Source: Aspidapion aeneum | Taxonomy: Eukaryota > Arthropoda > Insecta > Coleoptera > Brentidae | Direction of reading: 5' to 3' | Assembly: GCA_963576565.1 (NCBI GenBank) | Contig: OY755039.1 | Location: forward strand, 85,309,289-85,373,288 | Length of the DNA stretch: 64,000 bases | Part shown: piece after piece, positions 10,850-21,260 of the stretch | How the letters are laid out: each line of letters starts with the position of its first letter | Position numbering within the stretch: position 1 is the stretch's first letter | Notes under the pieces: generated by a model | What the model was told of the DNA's origin: nothing | The model's input: only the letters and a program-made list of their open reading frames with translations | Database searches by the model: none | Translations under genes and position numbers: made by a program

Positions 10850-12126
10850 CACCAGTATTTACTAATGCGTAAGTTTTAGTCTAGGTTTTGGTTTAAGTTT
10901 AGGGTTTAGGTTTAAAATTTAAATGTGCATTGGTTTGGAAAAATTGATTTTTTGCTGAAACAGGCCGCAATTGGTTTGGTATTTTTACCTGTATGGACGA
11001 TAAAATGTCCTAAAAATTGAAATTTAAGTCGATTTATTCTTGAAATGGACCATATAGACCGGAAAAAGAAGAAAACATGGAAAACTGATTTTTCTACAAC
11101 TGTCTAATTTAGGCTACTACGTCACTTTAAACCCCTAGGTCATGGGATTCCGACTAAAAATCGTCCTAAATTTTAAACTACCTCCGGGGGGGGGGGGGGG
11201 TGGTTTATCTCATTGTAACTTGAAAACAATCACGTTTTTGTTAATTTATTTGTTAAAATGTAAAATTTGATCATATTTAGGAACGATATGACAAAATTTT
11301 ATACGATTTTTAGCTTCAATTAACTATTAGAGCGAGTTTTTTAGGGCAATGCACACAAGGCTGGATAAACCGTTTAGTACTAAATTCTCATATCTCTTTA
11401 ATATTTTAGCATGTAGCTTTTAAACGATATTTGCCTTGACGAGGAAAGTAAAAAAAAACGATCTTCAGATTAAACTTCAAATAAACTCACACGCGATTTG
11501 TTTATTTGCAAATATTCTTTAAATTAATATAATAAAAAATGTTTTTATTTATTTATTTATTTATTGTAGCTGTCATTTTCCATTAATGGTTTTAATACGT
11601 TCTAGCCATACAGATATATTTAAGATGACCGTGGACCGGGATGACAGCAGATGACAATCCCATTAGTCCAGCAAGTGTCAGTCAAGTCACTTTTACTTCA
11701 TTTTAATAAATTTAAAAATTTATTTTTCAGTTTCGCTTTGTTTGTGCAAGTTATATAATAAAAATTACGAAATTAGAACACATTTTCCAACAATGTCAAG
11801 TTTGGGAAGTAAGTGTAAATTAAAAAATGTAAGTAATTCACTTAGATATCGCTGCATTTTCACTTAAACGTCAACAAACTTAAACCTATAGTTTAAACCA
11901 TTTCTTTTCCGTTTTTTCAATTTTTTTTACGAAATCCTTGCAGATTCTTATTTAAACCGGTTTTTTTCCATTGCGATATAACCTATGTAGTTATAATTAG
12001 TCCAAAATTCCATTAACTTTTATTAAGTTTGAAAGAAATTCAGTTAAAACGTTTCACAAAAGATAAACTAAAAGTTAAACCTAAACTTTAAACTTAAACC
12101 CTAAACCATCTTAGTAAATACTGGTG
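10850..12126. mobile_element. 1.28-kb TIR element with TTTAGGG-rich ends
   Basis: CACCAGTATTTACTAA at 10850 is mirrored by TTAGTAAATACTGGTG ending at 12126. Beyond it both arms carry GTTTAAGTTTAGGGTTTAGG-like sequence, so the imperfect TIR is about 70 bp. Immediate flanks share only TAT. The interior contains a 16-bp poly-G run near 11186-11201 and ATTTATTTATTT runs near 11546, and no protein family. Superfamily unknown. Confidence 0.55.
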
Positions 12127-13128
12127 TATAAGTAATTAATAATAAATTTACCAACAAATATTACTATATTGATTAATTATATATACGTATCTTAAAAAAA
12201 TAGTGAACTAAAATTCTTATGGCATGTGCCTAATTTTTTAATATCGGCGGCATGTTTGAATTCATCTTGAATAAAAAATCTTTCAGAAACTCTGTTTCTT
12301 GTAAGCAACTAAATGTTTCTTGTAGTTTTTAAACTGCACACTCCATTCAATGTCTTGTTTTCTCTTGTTTTTATCTCGCCTGTAATAATATAAAATGGAT
12401 TTATCAAAATAGCAAATATAAAATAAGATAGGATGGAGGGCAAATAGTTAACAATCGGGAAGGTCCCGGTGTTTTAAATAAGGTTGCTTAAAAGTAATAT
12501 AAAATGGTCCTAGAAAGTCAATTTTTAGAAATTTTGCCTTTTCAATAGCTTTTTATTTGTATTTATGTAATATAAAAGTCTCCAAATTTAAGGGTTAACA
12601 ATGCCGTTACCCGTTGTTAAAGATGTCTACGTTTTTTACAACGCTTCTTTGGCTTTTGCCGTGAGCTCTTTTCATTTTTTGGGTGACGACTTTTCTAACT
12701 GTAGTAAAAAGTTGTTCCAAAGGGAGCGCAAAAATCGAAAAAATAAATAAGGAGTTTTTTGTGCCCCGTGCTTTGTCCCCCGCCAGTGAGATAAAAGAAT
12801 TTTTTGAGATGTCACTCGACGCAGGAGGTTAAACGTATAAAATTTATTATCTGCCATTTTAACGAGAGATAAACTTATTGAGAATGAAAAATCTTTGATT
12901 TTGTAATAACTGGATTACGCAGACTTACATTCAACATGGGGGCATTGTGCTTTATACAATTAGTCTCTGGCATAAAAGAAGCTAGAAAAACGTTTTTAAG
13001 TGCCAGCTATTTACTGAAGCTGATAGAAAGGAATAGGGTATTTGACAACTTTTAGAAAAGAGTTTAAAATGATACATATATCTCTAATTTGCAACGCAAA
13101 ATTATTAAATTAGTATATTTTATCATGA
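12127..13128. other. Anonymous DNA left of the LTR element
   Basis: No gene, RNA or repeat recognised. A 61-codon minus-strand frame at 12672-12857 has no family features. Confidence 0.5.
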
Positions 13129-13133
13129 CTAGT

Positions 13134-13607
13134 TGTTTGCCCGCAGTTAGAAAAACGATAACTGCAATGGACTGTAAATATTTTAATTAATGAAAGCGCG
13201 AACAAACATAAATATATTGATATGAAATTACGAAATAATTAAAAGGTCCATAGGTTAATTGTGGGTACCACACAACGGAAATCAGAAACAAAGCACTCAC
13301 CAGTTTGCAGCCAATTTCTCCACGTTCCAAGGGGCCCCTGTCTGGATCTAATAATGTCACCACGTAGCTGAAGGGCTGAAGTTTCTAGTTCTATGCTTCA
13401 GTACACCAAAATCGAGCACTTTCAAGTGTCGAAATTTGAAATAGTTGGAGAAAGTAAATTAACACGCCATTTCTCGAGGCGGTCGAAAAAGGATCTCACC
13501 GATTCTTGGTGCGCATGTCCAAAATGCGCGAAAATGCACTCTGTCCCTCATCCAATTGTGTGGTTTTAAAATTTACAAACAATCGCGAAATTTAGCGGGA
13601 GCTAACA
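13134..13607 (-). repeat. 3' LTR of the BEL/Pao element
   Basis: 474 bp, about 98% identical to 19260-19733 (roughly nine substitutions, no indel seen). It starts TGTTTGCCCGC and ends GGGAGCTAACA on the plus strand. Because the genes run on the minus strand this is the downstream LTR. Confidence 0.93.
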
Positions 13608-13610
13608 TAA

Positions 13611-13619
13611 CTGCCCTCC
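13611..13619 (-). other. Polypurine tract
   Basis: Sense-strand GGAGGGCAG, separated from the 3' LTR by three bases (TTA). Position and composition fit the plus-strand primer of an LTR retrotransposon. Confidence 0.6.
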
Positions 13620-13842
13620 AAAACACACAATTTTAGAATATCAGCCGGACAGATATAGATATAAGAAAAATGATCGACCGATAAATATAAATGAATGAAA
13701 AACAGATAAGTAGCGTAAGTTTATTTAGAGATAACGAAAACCCGAAAAAGTCAAAACAAACAAACAAAATAAAAAAAAAATTAATAAAGAATTACCTATT
13801 GTCATAATTGACTTCAATAGGTAGAAAAAATTAAAATTACTT

Positions 13843-14526
13843 TTAATTCGGCAAGAGGCACAGTTTTACAACTGGCCGCTTGTAAACACCGGTAACCGTT
13901 TGTACCGTCGCAACACGCACCTGACCGTCTCCGCCGGGATGCAGTTCGATGACCCGACCGACCGGCCATTTTAAAGGTGATTGGATGTGATCACTTGTTA
14001 TGATAACCAAATCATTTAATTTGATATTTGGGGATAAATCAGCCCACTTGTGTCGCTGTTGTAGCGTATGCAAATACTCTATAGAATACCGTTTCCAAAA
14101 ATCATTATGTAGTTTTCGGATTAGTTGCCATCTCGAGAGTCGATTTAGGGGAACCTCGGGCAAATCTGACTCCGGAATTTCTGAATTAAGGGGTTCAAGG
14201 GTCAAAAAATGCCCAGGGGTAAGAGGCTGAAGATCGTGTGGGTCTGAAGAGGCAGGAGATGAAGGGCGACTATGAAGTACGGCTTCTATGCGACATGTAA
14301 GGGTGGACATTTCCATGATGGACAACTTCTGGTCGCCGACTACTCGATCAAAGTGAGTTTTAAAACTTTTGACGCCAGATTCTGCCAGGCCATTGAAATG
14401 TGGGCTGAGAGGAGGTCCCAGATGCCAACGAATAGAAAGTCTGGTGGCCACACTTCTTGCGTAATCAAGTAATTGGTTACGAGACCCTATAAAATTACTG
14501 CCTTGATCTGACGAGCATTGCGTCAC
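13843..14526 (-). pseudogene. BEL/Pao integrase, C-terminal half with DUF5641-type tail
   Basis: The frame contains CSSDQGSNF (second catalytic Asp of the DDE core) and HFNGLAESGVKSFK (catalytic Glu region). It then has the tail typical of BEL/Pao integrases: LTPGHFL, a W-Q-x-I-R-K-L-H-x-x-F-W block, NDLVII, and WPVGRV...PGGDGQVRVA at the end. This tail is the DUF5641-type domain. An in-frame TGA at about 14548-14550 separates this part from the first catalytic Asp upstream; the local context suggests a CGA to TGA change, which is an inference. The stop at 13843 looks like the natural end, as the polypurine tract and 3' LTR follow within about 230 bp. Confidence 0.88.
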
Positions 14527-14547
14527 GCTTCCACGTCTGGAAATGAA

Positions 14548-14960
14548 TCAATGGAATGCACCTACAAACCCTTCGGTGGACAGTTCCATGGTTAATTCCA
14601 AATGCACGCAATGTGTAGCCTTACAGACAAACACACAGACATACGATTTGAAAGCTTTACAACCACGGTAACGATGAGGAATCACAAAGAAAGGTCCACA
14701 AAAGTCGATAGCTACACTCGAAAAAGGTTTAAGTTGATTGATTCGATGAGCGGGAAGTGAACTCATTATGGGCGGTCTATAGGGTTTAGGGTTGATTCTA
14801 AAACATTGCAAACACTTGGATATGGTTCTTTGAATTGCCCGTCTGGCAGATAATATCCAAAATTGCTGTAAAAGCAGATTATGTAATGTTTTAAACCCAG
14901 GATGAAGGTATTGTCGATGATAAGAAGAGTAGTTAAACGATGGTTACTCGAAAGTAAGAC
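14548..14960 (-). pseudogene. BEL/Pao integrase, zinc-binding and first-Asp part
   Basis: Sense frame through 14930-14770 reads YLHPGFKTLHNLLLQQFWIL, then ISKCLQCFRINPKP, the HHCC-type zinc-binding region of BEL/Pao integrase; the first His appears as Tyr. It continues into SVAIDFCGPFFV, which holds the first catalytic Asp, and CKATHCVHLEL. A frameshift near 14930-14950 joins it imperfectly to the upstream region and a TGA ends it at 14548. Confidence 0.82.
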
Positions 14961-15033
14961 GGGGTGTTTTGCAGAATATGACAAAAGGTCAGATTTTTGT
15001 AATCTGCCATCGACTTTAATGATATTATTTTCA

Positions 15034-16045
15034 TCAAGAAGGTGAAAGTTTTCGGAAAGGTTTCGGTATTGGTTTATCCTTAGATAACGCGGAAAAAAGC
15101 TCAGAAAAACAAGAACCTTGAACGCGTTTGATAAGAAGGTATAACGCACTTTGCATCTCACCGGTGGTAGGAAAAACAATATTTTCAAAAATAATTTGGT
15201 CCGGTGGCTTAGTGGGTTTTTGATAGGAATGGTTTTGAAAAAGGTTAACTATTCGAAGGACATAACAAATGATACGTTGAATTTTTGATATAGATGAATA
15301 TTTGATAAGAAGCTGATCTAAGAAGTTGACATCAATTATCGCATTGCAACAGACCTTTGGCTTTTCCTCCAGTTTAATATCTCCGAAATCAATCGGCATT
15401 TTTGATTTATGAAAATCGGGCCATTCGTTTTCGGGAGACCACAAAAACGACGGTGCGTTCCACCACATGTCATGTGACATGAGCTGTGAAGGGGTGGCCC
15501 CTCGTGACGCAATATCGGCTGCATTTAAAGCAGAAGGAATGTAGCGCCATGAGTTTGAGGGAATGATTTCTTGGATTCTACTGACTCGATTTCCAACAAA
15601 GGTTTACCAGCGATTAGGAGGGAATGAAAGCCAGTGCAATACGACTTGCGAATCGCAGAAAGTAACGATATTTGTAAAAGTTATTTTTCTTTCATAGCTA
15701 GATAAAACGAAGTCAATTAATTCGCTTAAAAGAAATGCGCCTAGGAGTTCTAACCTAGCCAAAGTTTGTGACTTTAGGCGCGACCCTAGATTTTGCAGAT
15801 ATGAGAGAAACAGATATATTATTTTCCTCTTCTACACGAAAATATACGACGCTTGCGTAGCCTCGAATTGAAGCGTCACAGAAGCCGATGATTTGACAGG
15901 TATTGGTTTTTGACAGTTTGATTTGTCGGGGTAATTGAAAATTGGAAAGAAGCGGGAATTCAGAACGAAGTTTGTTCCAAAAGTCGATGATAGAAGAATC
16001 TGGTTCTTCGTCCCAGCCTATTTTCGATATCCACAACTGTTGCAA
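15034..16045 (-). pseudogene. BEL/Pao RNase H and connection to integrase
   Basis: RNase H landmarks are visible across two frames: IGFCDASIRGYASVVYF (first Asp), then ARLELLGAFLL (Glu), TFCDSQVVLHWLS (Asp), and ALNAADIASRGATPSQL. The last is the characteristic N-x-A-D-x-x-S-R-G close of BEL/Pao RNase H. It is followed by the typical WWNAPSFL linker and an N-terminal integrase region (NLSENFHLLDENNIIKVDGRL near 15050-14990). Frameshifts or stops fall near 15740 and 15590 and at about 15034. Confidence 0.82.
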
Positions 16046-16057
16046 AATAAATTTTGC

Positions 16058-16870
16058 TTATAGCAACAAGGGACAAAGAAAACCTAAGGGATCGAAGATT
16101 GTTCCTATGATGGATAAAATAGCACGTTTGGTTGGGGGTTTGTCCTTCATTCGGCATTGATAAGAAAAAATGTCGTTTTTTGGATGCCATTGAAGTCCTA
16201 AAACTTTGATAAAGTGGGGTTCCTCCTTGTCAAAAGAGAGAGGCATTTGAAGATCGGATTCTGGCAATGTTGCCAATAAATCTGGACAATTGCTTGCCCA
16301 TTTTTTAAGTTCAAATCCTCCCGACTTCAACAAATCATTGAGTTCCGTTTGAAGGGAAAGAGCTTCAGATAGCGAAGGGCTAGTTCCCAAGATATCGTCG
16401 ATGTAAATTGACGTTTTTAGAACAGTACTAGCCATAGGAAAACGTTCCTTTTCTCTCTCTGCCAGCTCATTTAAGGTACGCATGGCTAGAAAAGGTGAGC
16501 ATGTCATGCCAAAAGTGACAGTAGAAAGTTCCCACACTGAAAGTGGGTCCTGTGTAGAAAACCTCCACAATATCCTTTGATAAGGACGGTGATAAGGATT
16601 GATAAGGACTTGACCGAACATCTGTTTGATATCAGCAATGTAGGCAATAGGATTAAGACGAAACGTAAGGAGTTAAGAAGCAATATCTTTTTGAAGTTTC
16701 GGTCCCGATAACAACGTGTCATTATTGAGACTAATATTTTTTGGGGTGACTGCCGAACAATCCCAGACTACCCTTAATTTTGTACTTAAGCTTTCCGGCT
16801 TTAGTACGCAATGATGTGCTTGACTAGATAAAACTAGACTCATATGATTAGAATCGATATAGTCTTGCAT
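16058..16870 (-). pseudogene. BEL/Pao reverse transcriptase
   Basis: The N-terminal part has TKLRVVWDCSA (palm entry; usually VFDASA), followed by NDTLLSGPKLQKDI. After a frameshift the frame 16621-16058 continues with MFGQVLINPYHRPYQRILWR, VTFGMTCSPFLAMRTL and the catalytic box SIYIDDILG. It then has GGFELKKWASNC and VLGLQWHPKNDIFSY, the usual BEL/Pao connection. The YIDD box is intact. Breaks at about 16670 and at 16871-16873 (a TGA just before the RT domain) prevent one continuous product. Confidence 0.9.
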
Positions 16871-16873
16871 GAA

Positions 16874-17206
16874 TCATGAATAGGCAGTGTACAGATCAGG
16901 ATTTTTGAGTAATCTATTTTCTAGAAGTAAAAATCTACGATAAGCTTGCGGATAAGTATTTCCTAGGTCAGGGTTTATTTTATCTTTAAACGGAAGATCT
17001 ACCATGAATCTACCGCTCGGTTGCCGTACTACACTCGCAGTAAAAATTGATTTTGCTTGTTTTTCTTCCTTTGATAAGATTTGTTTTTTAGGCAAATGTT
17101 CGATTTCCCAAAACCTAGGGAGAATGACCTCTAAAGGAGGTGAATGACTCGTTAAAAAACAATTGGTTCGTTCCGTAAGACTACCTACTTCGTCAACTTT
17201 TCCCAT
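16874..17206 (-). pseudogene. BEL/Pao protease-RT linker
   Basis: The frame includes LEVILPRFWEIEHLP and GRFMVDLPFKD followed by LENRLLKNPDLYTAYS. These are the LxxFWExE and RxxVxLPF landmarks between protease and RT in BEL/Pao polyproteins. It ends in a stop right before the RT domain. Confidence 0.8.
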
Positions 17207-17333
17207 GACGACCCAGCCAAAGATAGTTTCAAGGGCTGAAGGTTGCCCTATTTGTCAAAGAACCCTGCCCTCCTTGAATATCTGTGCGAATAGCTCGCAA
17301 CCAATAACTAGGTCCACAGGTCTTGATTTTCCA

Positions 17334-17591
17334 CTAATTATTTTCCAATAATTGTGGAACGACAATTGCTTCGAAATTAGGTAAAGGAGTGACTTGTCCT
17401 TGTGGCTTAATGTGACATTGAACGAGCCCTTTGGAAGTAAAAGAAGACATCTGATTTAATCCGAATATTTCAGTGGTGTAACTGCGCCTAGGAAGATTAA
17501 GACGCTGAATACACTTTTCACTGATGAATCCTGTCTGTGATCCAGAATTAAGCAGTGCCCTTACAGGTTGAAAATTTCCGCAACCGTCCAT
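17334..17591 (-). pseudogene. BEL/Pao aspartic protease (DUF1758/A17), active-site Asp replaced
   Basis: The frame reads VRALLNSGSQTGFISEKCIQ, then LNLPRR. In this retropepsin family the motif is ALLDSGSQ and its Asp is catalytic. Here the codon is AAT (Asn), a single G to A change from GAT. Even if the frames were intact, this copy should not process its polyprotein. The frame ends at 17334, followed after a break by the linker region. Confidence 0.85.
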
Positions 17592-17737
17592 AACATCTAT
17601 TATGGCGGTGCATAAAAGAAAGGTACCTGAAGGTCCTGAGGTATTTAATTACACATGAAGATTATTGACAGGTGGTGTGTGAATGACAGGACTAGTATCT
17701 TGGCTTCCAGACTCTTGATTAGTTTCTAAGATATGAG

Positions 17738-18868
17738 TTAAAGTGTGGTGCCTTTTACTATTGCAAGTCCTGCATACAAGAGATGAAAACACGCTAGACA
17801 TAATTTTTTCTGCTTGACGAAAGATAGGCGATCGATAGGTGAGAGATCAAGAAATGTTTGACATTTCGAAAGCACGTGACCTTGATTACACCGGAAACAT
17901 TTTATTCCCGTACTTGAATTATTTGAGGTGCCAGCCAGTCCTATAAAAGGCGAATTGGTTGATTTATAGGTAGGCTTTTGCCCAAACTGATTTTGCATAG
18001 AATTTGAATTTTGATAGGTAGGCTTTTGCCCAAACTGATTTTGCATAGAATTTGATTTTTGATAGGTAGGCACCTTTTTGGGTGCTGTTGATTGAGGAAG
18101 TGATTCCAAAACTTTACATCTTTTTTCTAGAAATTGAAAAAGTGACTGAAAAGTGGGAATTTCGGTATTAGTATTGGCGTGACTCATTTCGAAATTTGAA
18201 CGCGTCGGAATATCCAATTTTTCTAACAAAATTAAAAAAATAATAAAGTCCCAACTGTCAACGTCAAAGCTAAGTGATTTTAAAATTTCTAGGGATTCAG
18301 AATGATGTCTATTGACTAATTTGTCGTAAGCAATTTTATAATTTTGATCAGATAAGCTAATCCCTGATATCAATTTTAAAGGCTCATCCTCGAGATATGA
18401 AAATAAATTGAAGTTTTCGAACGTTACTTAGACTTTGATTTTGATCTATAATGTTATTAAAAAGATCGAAAAAGCTTGGCCATAATTTTTTATCACCTCG
18501 AAATATGGGAATACCTAACTCTTTGAGTTTTGGAGTTTCGTTTTGTCGAACATATGATCCCGAAAAAGATGGGGCCTCAACCGGAAATATTTTAGAGTAA
18601 ACCCCCTTACACGCATAAAAATATTTACGAGCTTCTGAAAGGATCGCATCCTGCGTTTTAAACTCCTCGTCGTCCGTGTCGTCTATCAACATAATGACAT
18701 CATTATGTGCCAGCATGCATTTATCGAAGGTTTCGTCCAAATCGGAATACTTCACTTGAAACTCGTTTCTCGCTTTTTCGTCCGTTGCCGCTGTCTGTGA
18801 AAACACATAACACTCGGTGATCACAGATAAAAACCCTTGCGTTTTTGCACGGCTTTTTTGACAGACAT
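17738..18868 (-). pseudogene. BEL/Pao Gag (DUF1759) with zinc knuckle
   Basis: A likely original start is ATG at 18868 (MSVKKAVQKRKGF), followed within 45 bases by a frameshift. The frame 18824-18384 has the DUF1759 hallmark IPIFRGDKKLWPSFFDLFNN. A second shift near 18405 leads into 18373-17738, with LISGISLSDQNYKIAYDKL and a zinc knuckle CFRCNQGHVLSKC (CX2CX3HX4C) plus a downstream KKLCLACF. The linker before the knuckle holds a 16-residue tandem duplication (SNSMQNQFGQKPTYQ-type), encoded by a 48-bp direct repeat at about 17966-18061. Gag forms the particle; this copy is broken. Confidence 0.88.
17966..18061 (-). repeat. 48-bp tandem duplication inside gag
   Basis: Two near-identical 48-bp copies beginning ATAGGTAGGCTTTTGCCCAA, in frame, doubling a Q/N/S-rich linker. 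A partial third start (GATAGGTAGGC) follows at 18061. Confidence 0.8.
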
Positions 18869-19259
18869 GATTTTACCTTTGAAATGACGAAATTGTCGGT
18901 AAATATACAATTAACGCTAAATTAATGCTTCTGAAATAGAAAAATGACGAATTGTCGAAAATATGCACTAATTTATCGCAATTGATGAAAATTGTTTTAA
19001 ATATCGAAATGCTATGGAACACACCTAAAACACTGAACATGTGCTTGTTTGTTTTGATTGCTTCGATTTGTTTACTGAATGACCACGCGGTACGTTACAA
19101 TAGTAGCGGACTGAAGACAGGTGAACTGCGCCGCTACCGAAGGTCGAGCGAAAATCTCTCTCGTTTCAATACGATTGGCAAAATTCAAGGCCTTTGAAAA
19201 AATGGCCGATTTATTAATACCGTCGTATGGAGTAAAATTCGGGTCGAAAGGAACACTTA

Positions 19260-19733
19260 TGTTTGCCCGCAGTTAGAAAAACGATAACTGCAATGGACTG
19301 TATATATTTTAATTAATGAAAGCGCGAACAAACATAAATATATTGATATGAAATTACGAAATAATTAAAAGGTACATAGGTTGATTGTGGGTACCACACA
19401 ACGGAAATCAGAAACACAGCACTCACCAGTTTGCAGCCAATTTCTCCACGTTCCAAGGGGCCCCTGTCTGGATCTAATGATGTCACCACGTAGCTGAAGT
19501 GCTGAAGTTTCCAGTTCTATGCTTCAGTACACCAAAATCGAGCACTTTCAAGTGTAGAAATTTGAAATAGTTGGAGAAAGTAAATTAACACGCCATTTCT
19601 CGAGGCGGTCGAAAAAGGATCTCACCGATTCTTGGTGCGCATGTCCAAAATGCGCGAAAATGCACTCTGTCCGTCATCCAATTGTGTGGTTTTAAAATTT
19701 ACAAACAATCGCGAAATTTAGCGGGAGCTAACA
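19260..19733 (-). repeat. 5' LTR of the BEL/Pao element
   Basis: 474 bp and the counterpart of 13134-13607. It should hold promoter and polyadenylation signals for the minus-strand transcript. No confident TATA box was picked out. Confidence 0.93.
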
Positions 19734-19734
19734 A

Positions 19735-19858
19735 TAGTTCATTCCATAATTTTTGAGATAACTTTTTGATAGCAATCAGCTGTTACCATAACAAATAGCA
19801 TAGGACATCAAAAAAAAAAAAACGTAAAAAGTTATCCCAAAAATAATGATATGGACTT
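19735..19858. mobile_element. About 124-bp TA-flanked hairpin MITE
   Basis: The left arm TTCATTCCATAATTTTTGAG/ATAACTTTTT is mirrored by AAAAAGTTATCCCAAAAATA/ATGATATGGAC. A related copy lies at 48356-48470. Ends are in TA context, as in Tc1/mariner-type MITEs. The BEL/Pao right LTR ends one base before it. Confidence 0.6.
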
Positions 19859-20029
19859 TACATTTAAAATCAAGTTTTCTAATTTCCGATTTGAATTTGC
19901 CCCTAAAACGCTCATTTCCAGCATGGCGTTGCAATGACGTCATAGCGCAGTAAACTCGCGGATAGATACACGGCATTCAAGTGTTTATTTGTTTTTGGTC
20001 TGTGTTTTTACTGTTTTTTATGTAAAAAA

Positions 20030-20266
20030 ATGTCCTATAAGTGGTGTGTAGTACCTCAGCGTTCGAATACTAGCATAAAAACACCTGAAAAAACTATTTA
20101 TTCATGTGCCTACAGCAGTAACAGAGCGGAAAAGGGGACTGAAACTTGCTCGAAGAGACCGAAGGGCCTTATCTAATACATCCTCACTTTACATTTGTGA
20201 AGATCACTTTGATGTGAGTATAACTAAATTGTTTCTATTAATTTTTCTTACGTTGTCTATAATATA
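20030..20266 (+). pseudogene. THAP-domain (P-type) transposase exon 1, decayed
   Basis: ATG at 20030 opens MSYKWCVVPQRSNTSIKTPE, which matches the start of a THAP zinc finger (C-X4-C in place; the second Cys is Arg here). A frameshift follows. DNA further on still matches the intact part seen in the copy at 50.9 kb, up to the ICEDHFD block that holds the C-X2-H ligands. GTGAGTATAAC right after it looks like a 5' splice site, so this would be the first exon. THAP domains bind DNA at the N-terminus of P-element transposases and of host proteins. The repeat context, and a second decayed copy in the window, argue for a transposon. Confidence 0.7.
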
Positions 20267-21003
20267 CAGTGTGTCCACGGACTGAGTGCAGGTAAGGTAC
20301 AAATAACAAAAGAAATTTGATTTAGATTCTGATTTTTTGGGGATTGCTCCTGCTTGGTCTCAAACTAAGATATTAAGAAAATGAGCGACATCAATTAATA
20401 TACAGGATGGTTAAGTAGGCTGATTTGATAATGTAAAGTATAAACGACAAAAACATTTTGATTTTGATTCTGATTTTCTGAGAATCGCTCCTGCTTGGTC
20501 GCAAACTAAGATGTGATAAAAATTAATATACAGGGTGGTTTAGTAGGCAGATTTGATAAAAAGCGTTAAAAGTAAAGTACCTCTGTTTTAAAAGATATCG
20601 GAAAAGGTTATTAAAAAGAATTGTTTAGAATCAAAAGTTACGGCAGATTCTCAATTTTCAGAAAAATCAGCTAACTGATTTTGTAAGTTGATTATGAAAA
20701 TTTTTCTTTAGATAATTTTTACCTGATTTTTCTGAAAATAGCGAATCATCTGTAATTTTCAATTCTACACAACTTTTCTTAATAACCTTTTCTGAAATCT
20801 CTTAAAACGAAGATACTTTACTTTTAACACTTTTTATCGAATTAACCACCTAAACCACCCTACCCTGTATATTGATTTATTTAGCTTATTTTCTTAACAT
20901 GTTAGTTTAGGATCAAGCAGGAGCGATTTCCAGAAAATCAGAATCTAAATCGAAAGTTTGTTGTAATTTACAACTTACCTGCACTCTATCCGTAGACACA
21001 CTG
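20267..21003. mobile_element. 737-bp Tc1/mariner-like MITE inserted in the THAP element
   Basis: Ends CAGTGTGTCCACGGACTGAG and the complement of CAGTGTGTCTACGGATAGAG match at about 17 of 20 positions and remain similar through GTGCAGGTAAG. TA flanks both sides. The related THAP copy on the other strand (about 50860) reads continuously through this point with a single TA, so the insertion and its TA duplication are demonstrated within the window. Internal inverted repeats (TACAGG...GTGGTTTAG-type) add further folding. No transposase. Confidence 0.88.
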
Positions 21004-21260
21004 TATATAACTATTTCGTAAATGACGATGACATTTTTGAGGTTATGTTTATTACAACTATAATAGGCAGAAAGGTGTACAAATTTTTAGGCGGTGCTAG
21101 GCAGTTATTAGGCAGGACTAGGGAGTACCTCTAAATGCAGCATTAGGCAGTGCACATGCAGGCTAAATGTAGGACTGAGCAGTGCATATGCAAGACTAGG
21201 CAGTGCATATTTGTTATGAAGGGTCACAAGAATTATTTGAAACAAAATGAAAATGTTTAT
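21004..21260 (+). mobile_element. THAP element, 3' part with repeated AGGCAGTGCATA motifs
   Basis: Sequence after the MITE matches the reverse strand of 50640-50860. It carries AGGCAGT/GGCAGTGCATATGCA variants at about 21092-21215 (at least six). Such clustered short direct repeats could be transposase-binding sites, but that is inference. Confidence 0.6.

Larger units (their letters stand above)
13134..19733 (-). mobile_element. BEL/Pao LTR retrotransposon, 6.6 kb, degenerate
   Basis: Two 474-bp LTRs flank a minus-strand gag-protease-reverse transcriptase-RNase H-integrase region in BEL/Pao order. In the sense direction the LTR begins TGTTAGCTCCCGC and ends GCGGGCAAACA (TG...CA). Left flank CTAGT (13129-13133) and right flank ATAGT (19734-19738) agree at 4 of 5 positions, consistent with a decayed 5-bp target duplication. 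A purine tract GGAGGGCAG precedes the 3' LTR. A clear tRNA primer site next to the 5' LTR was not identified. The coding region has several frameshifts and stops although the LTRs differ at only about nine positions by eye. Its right end abuts a small TIR element at 19735. Confidence 0.95.
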
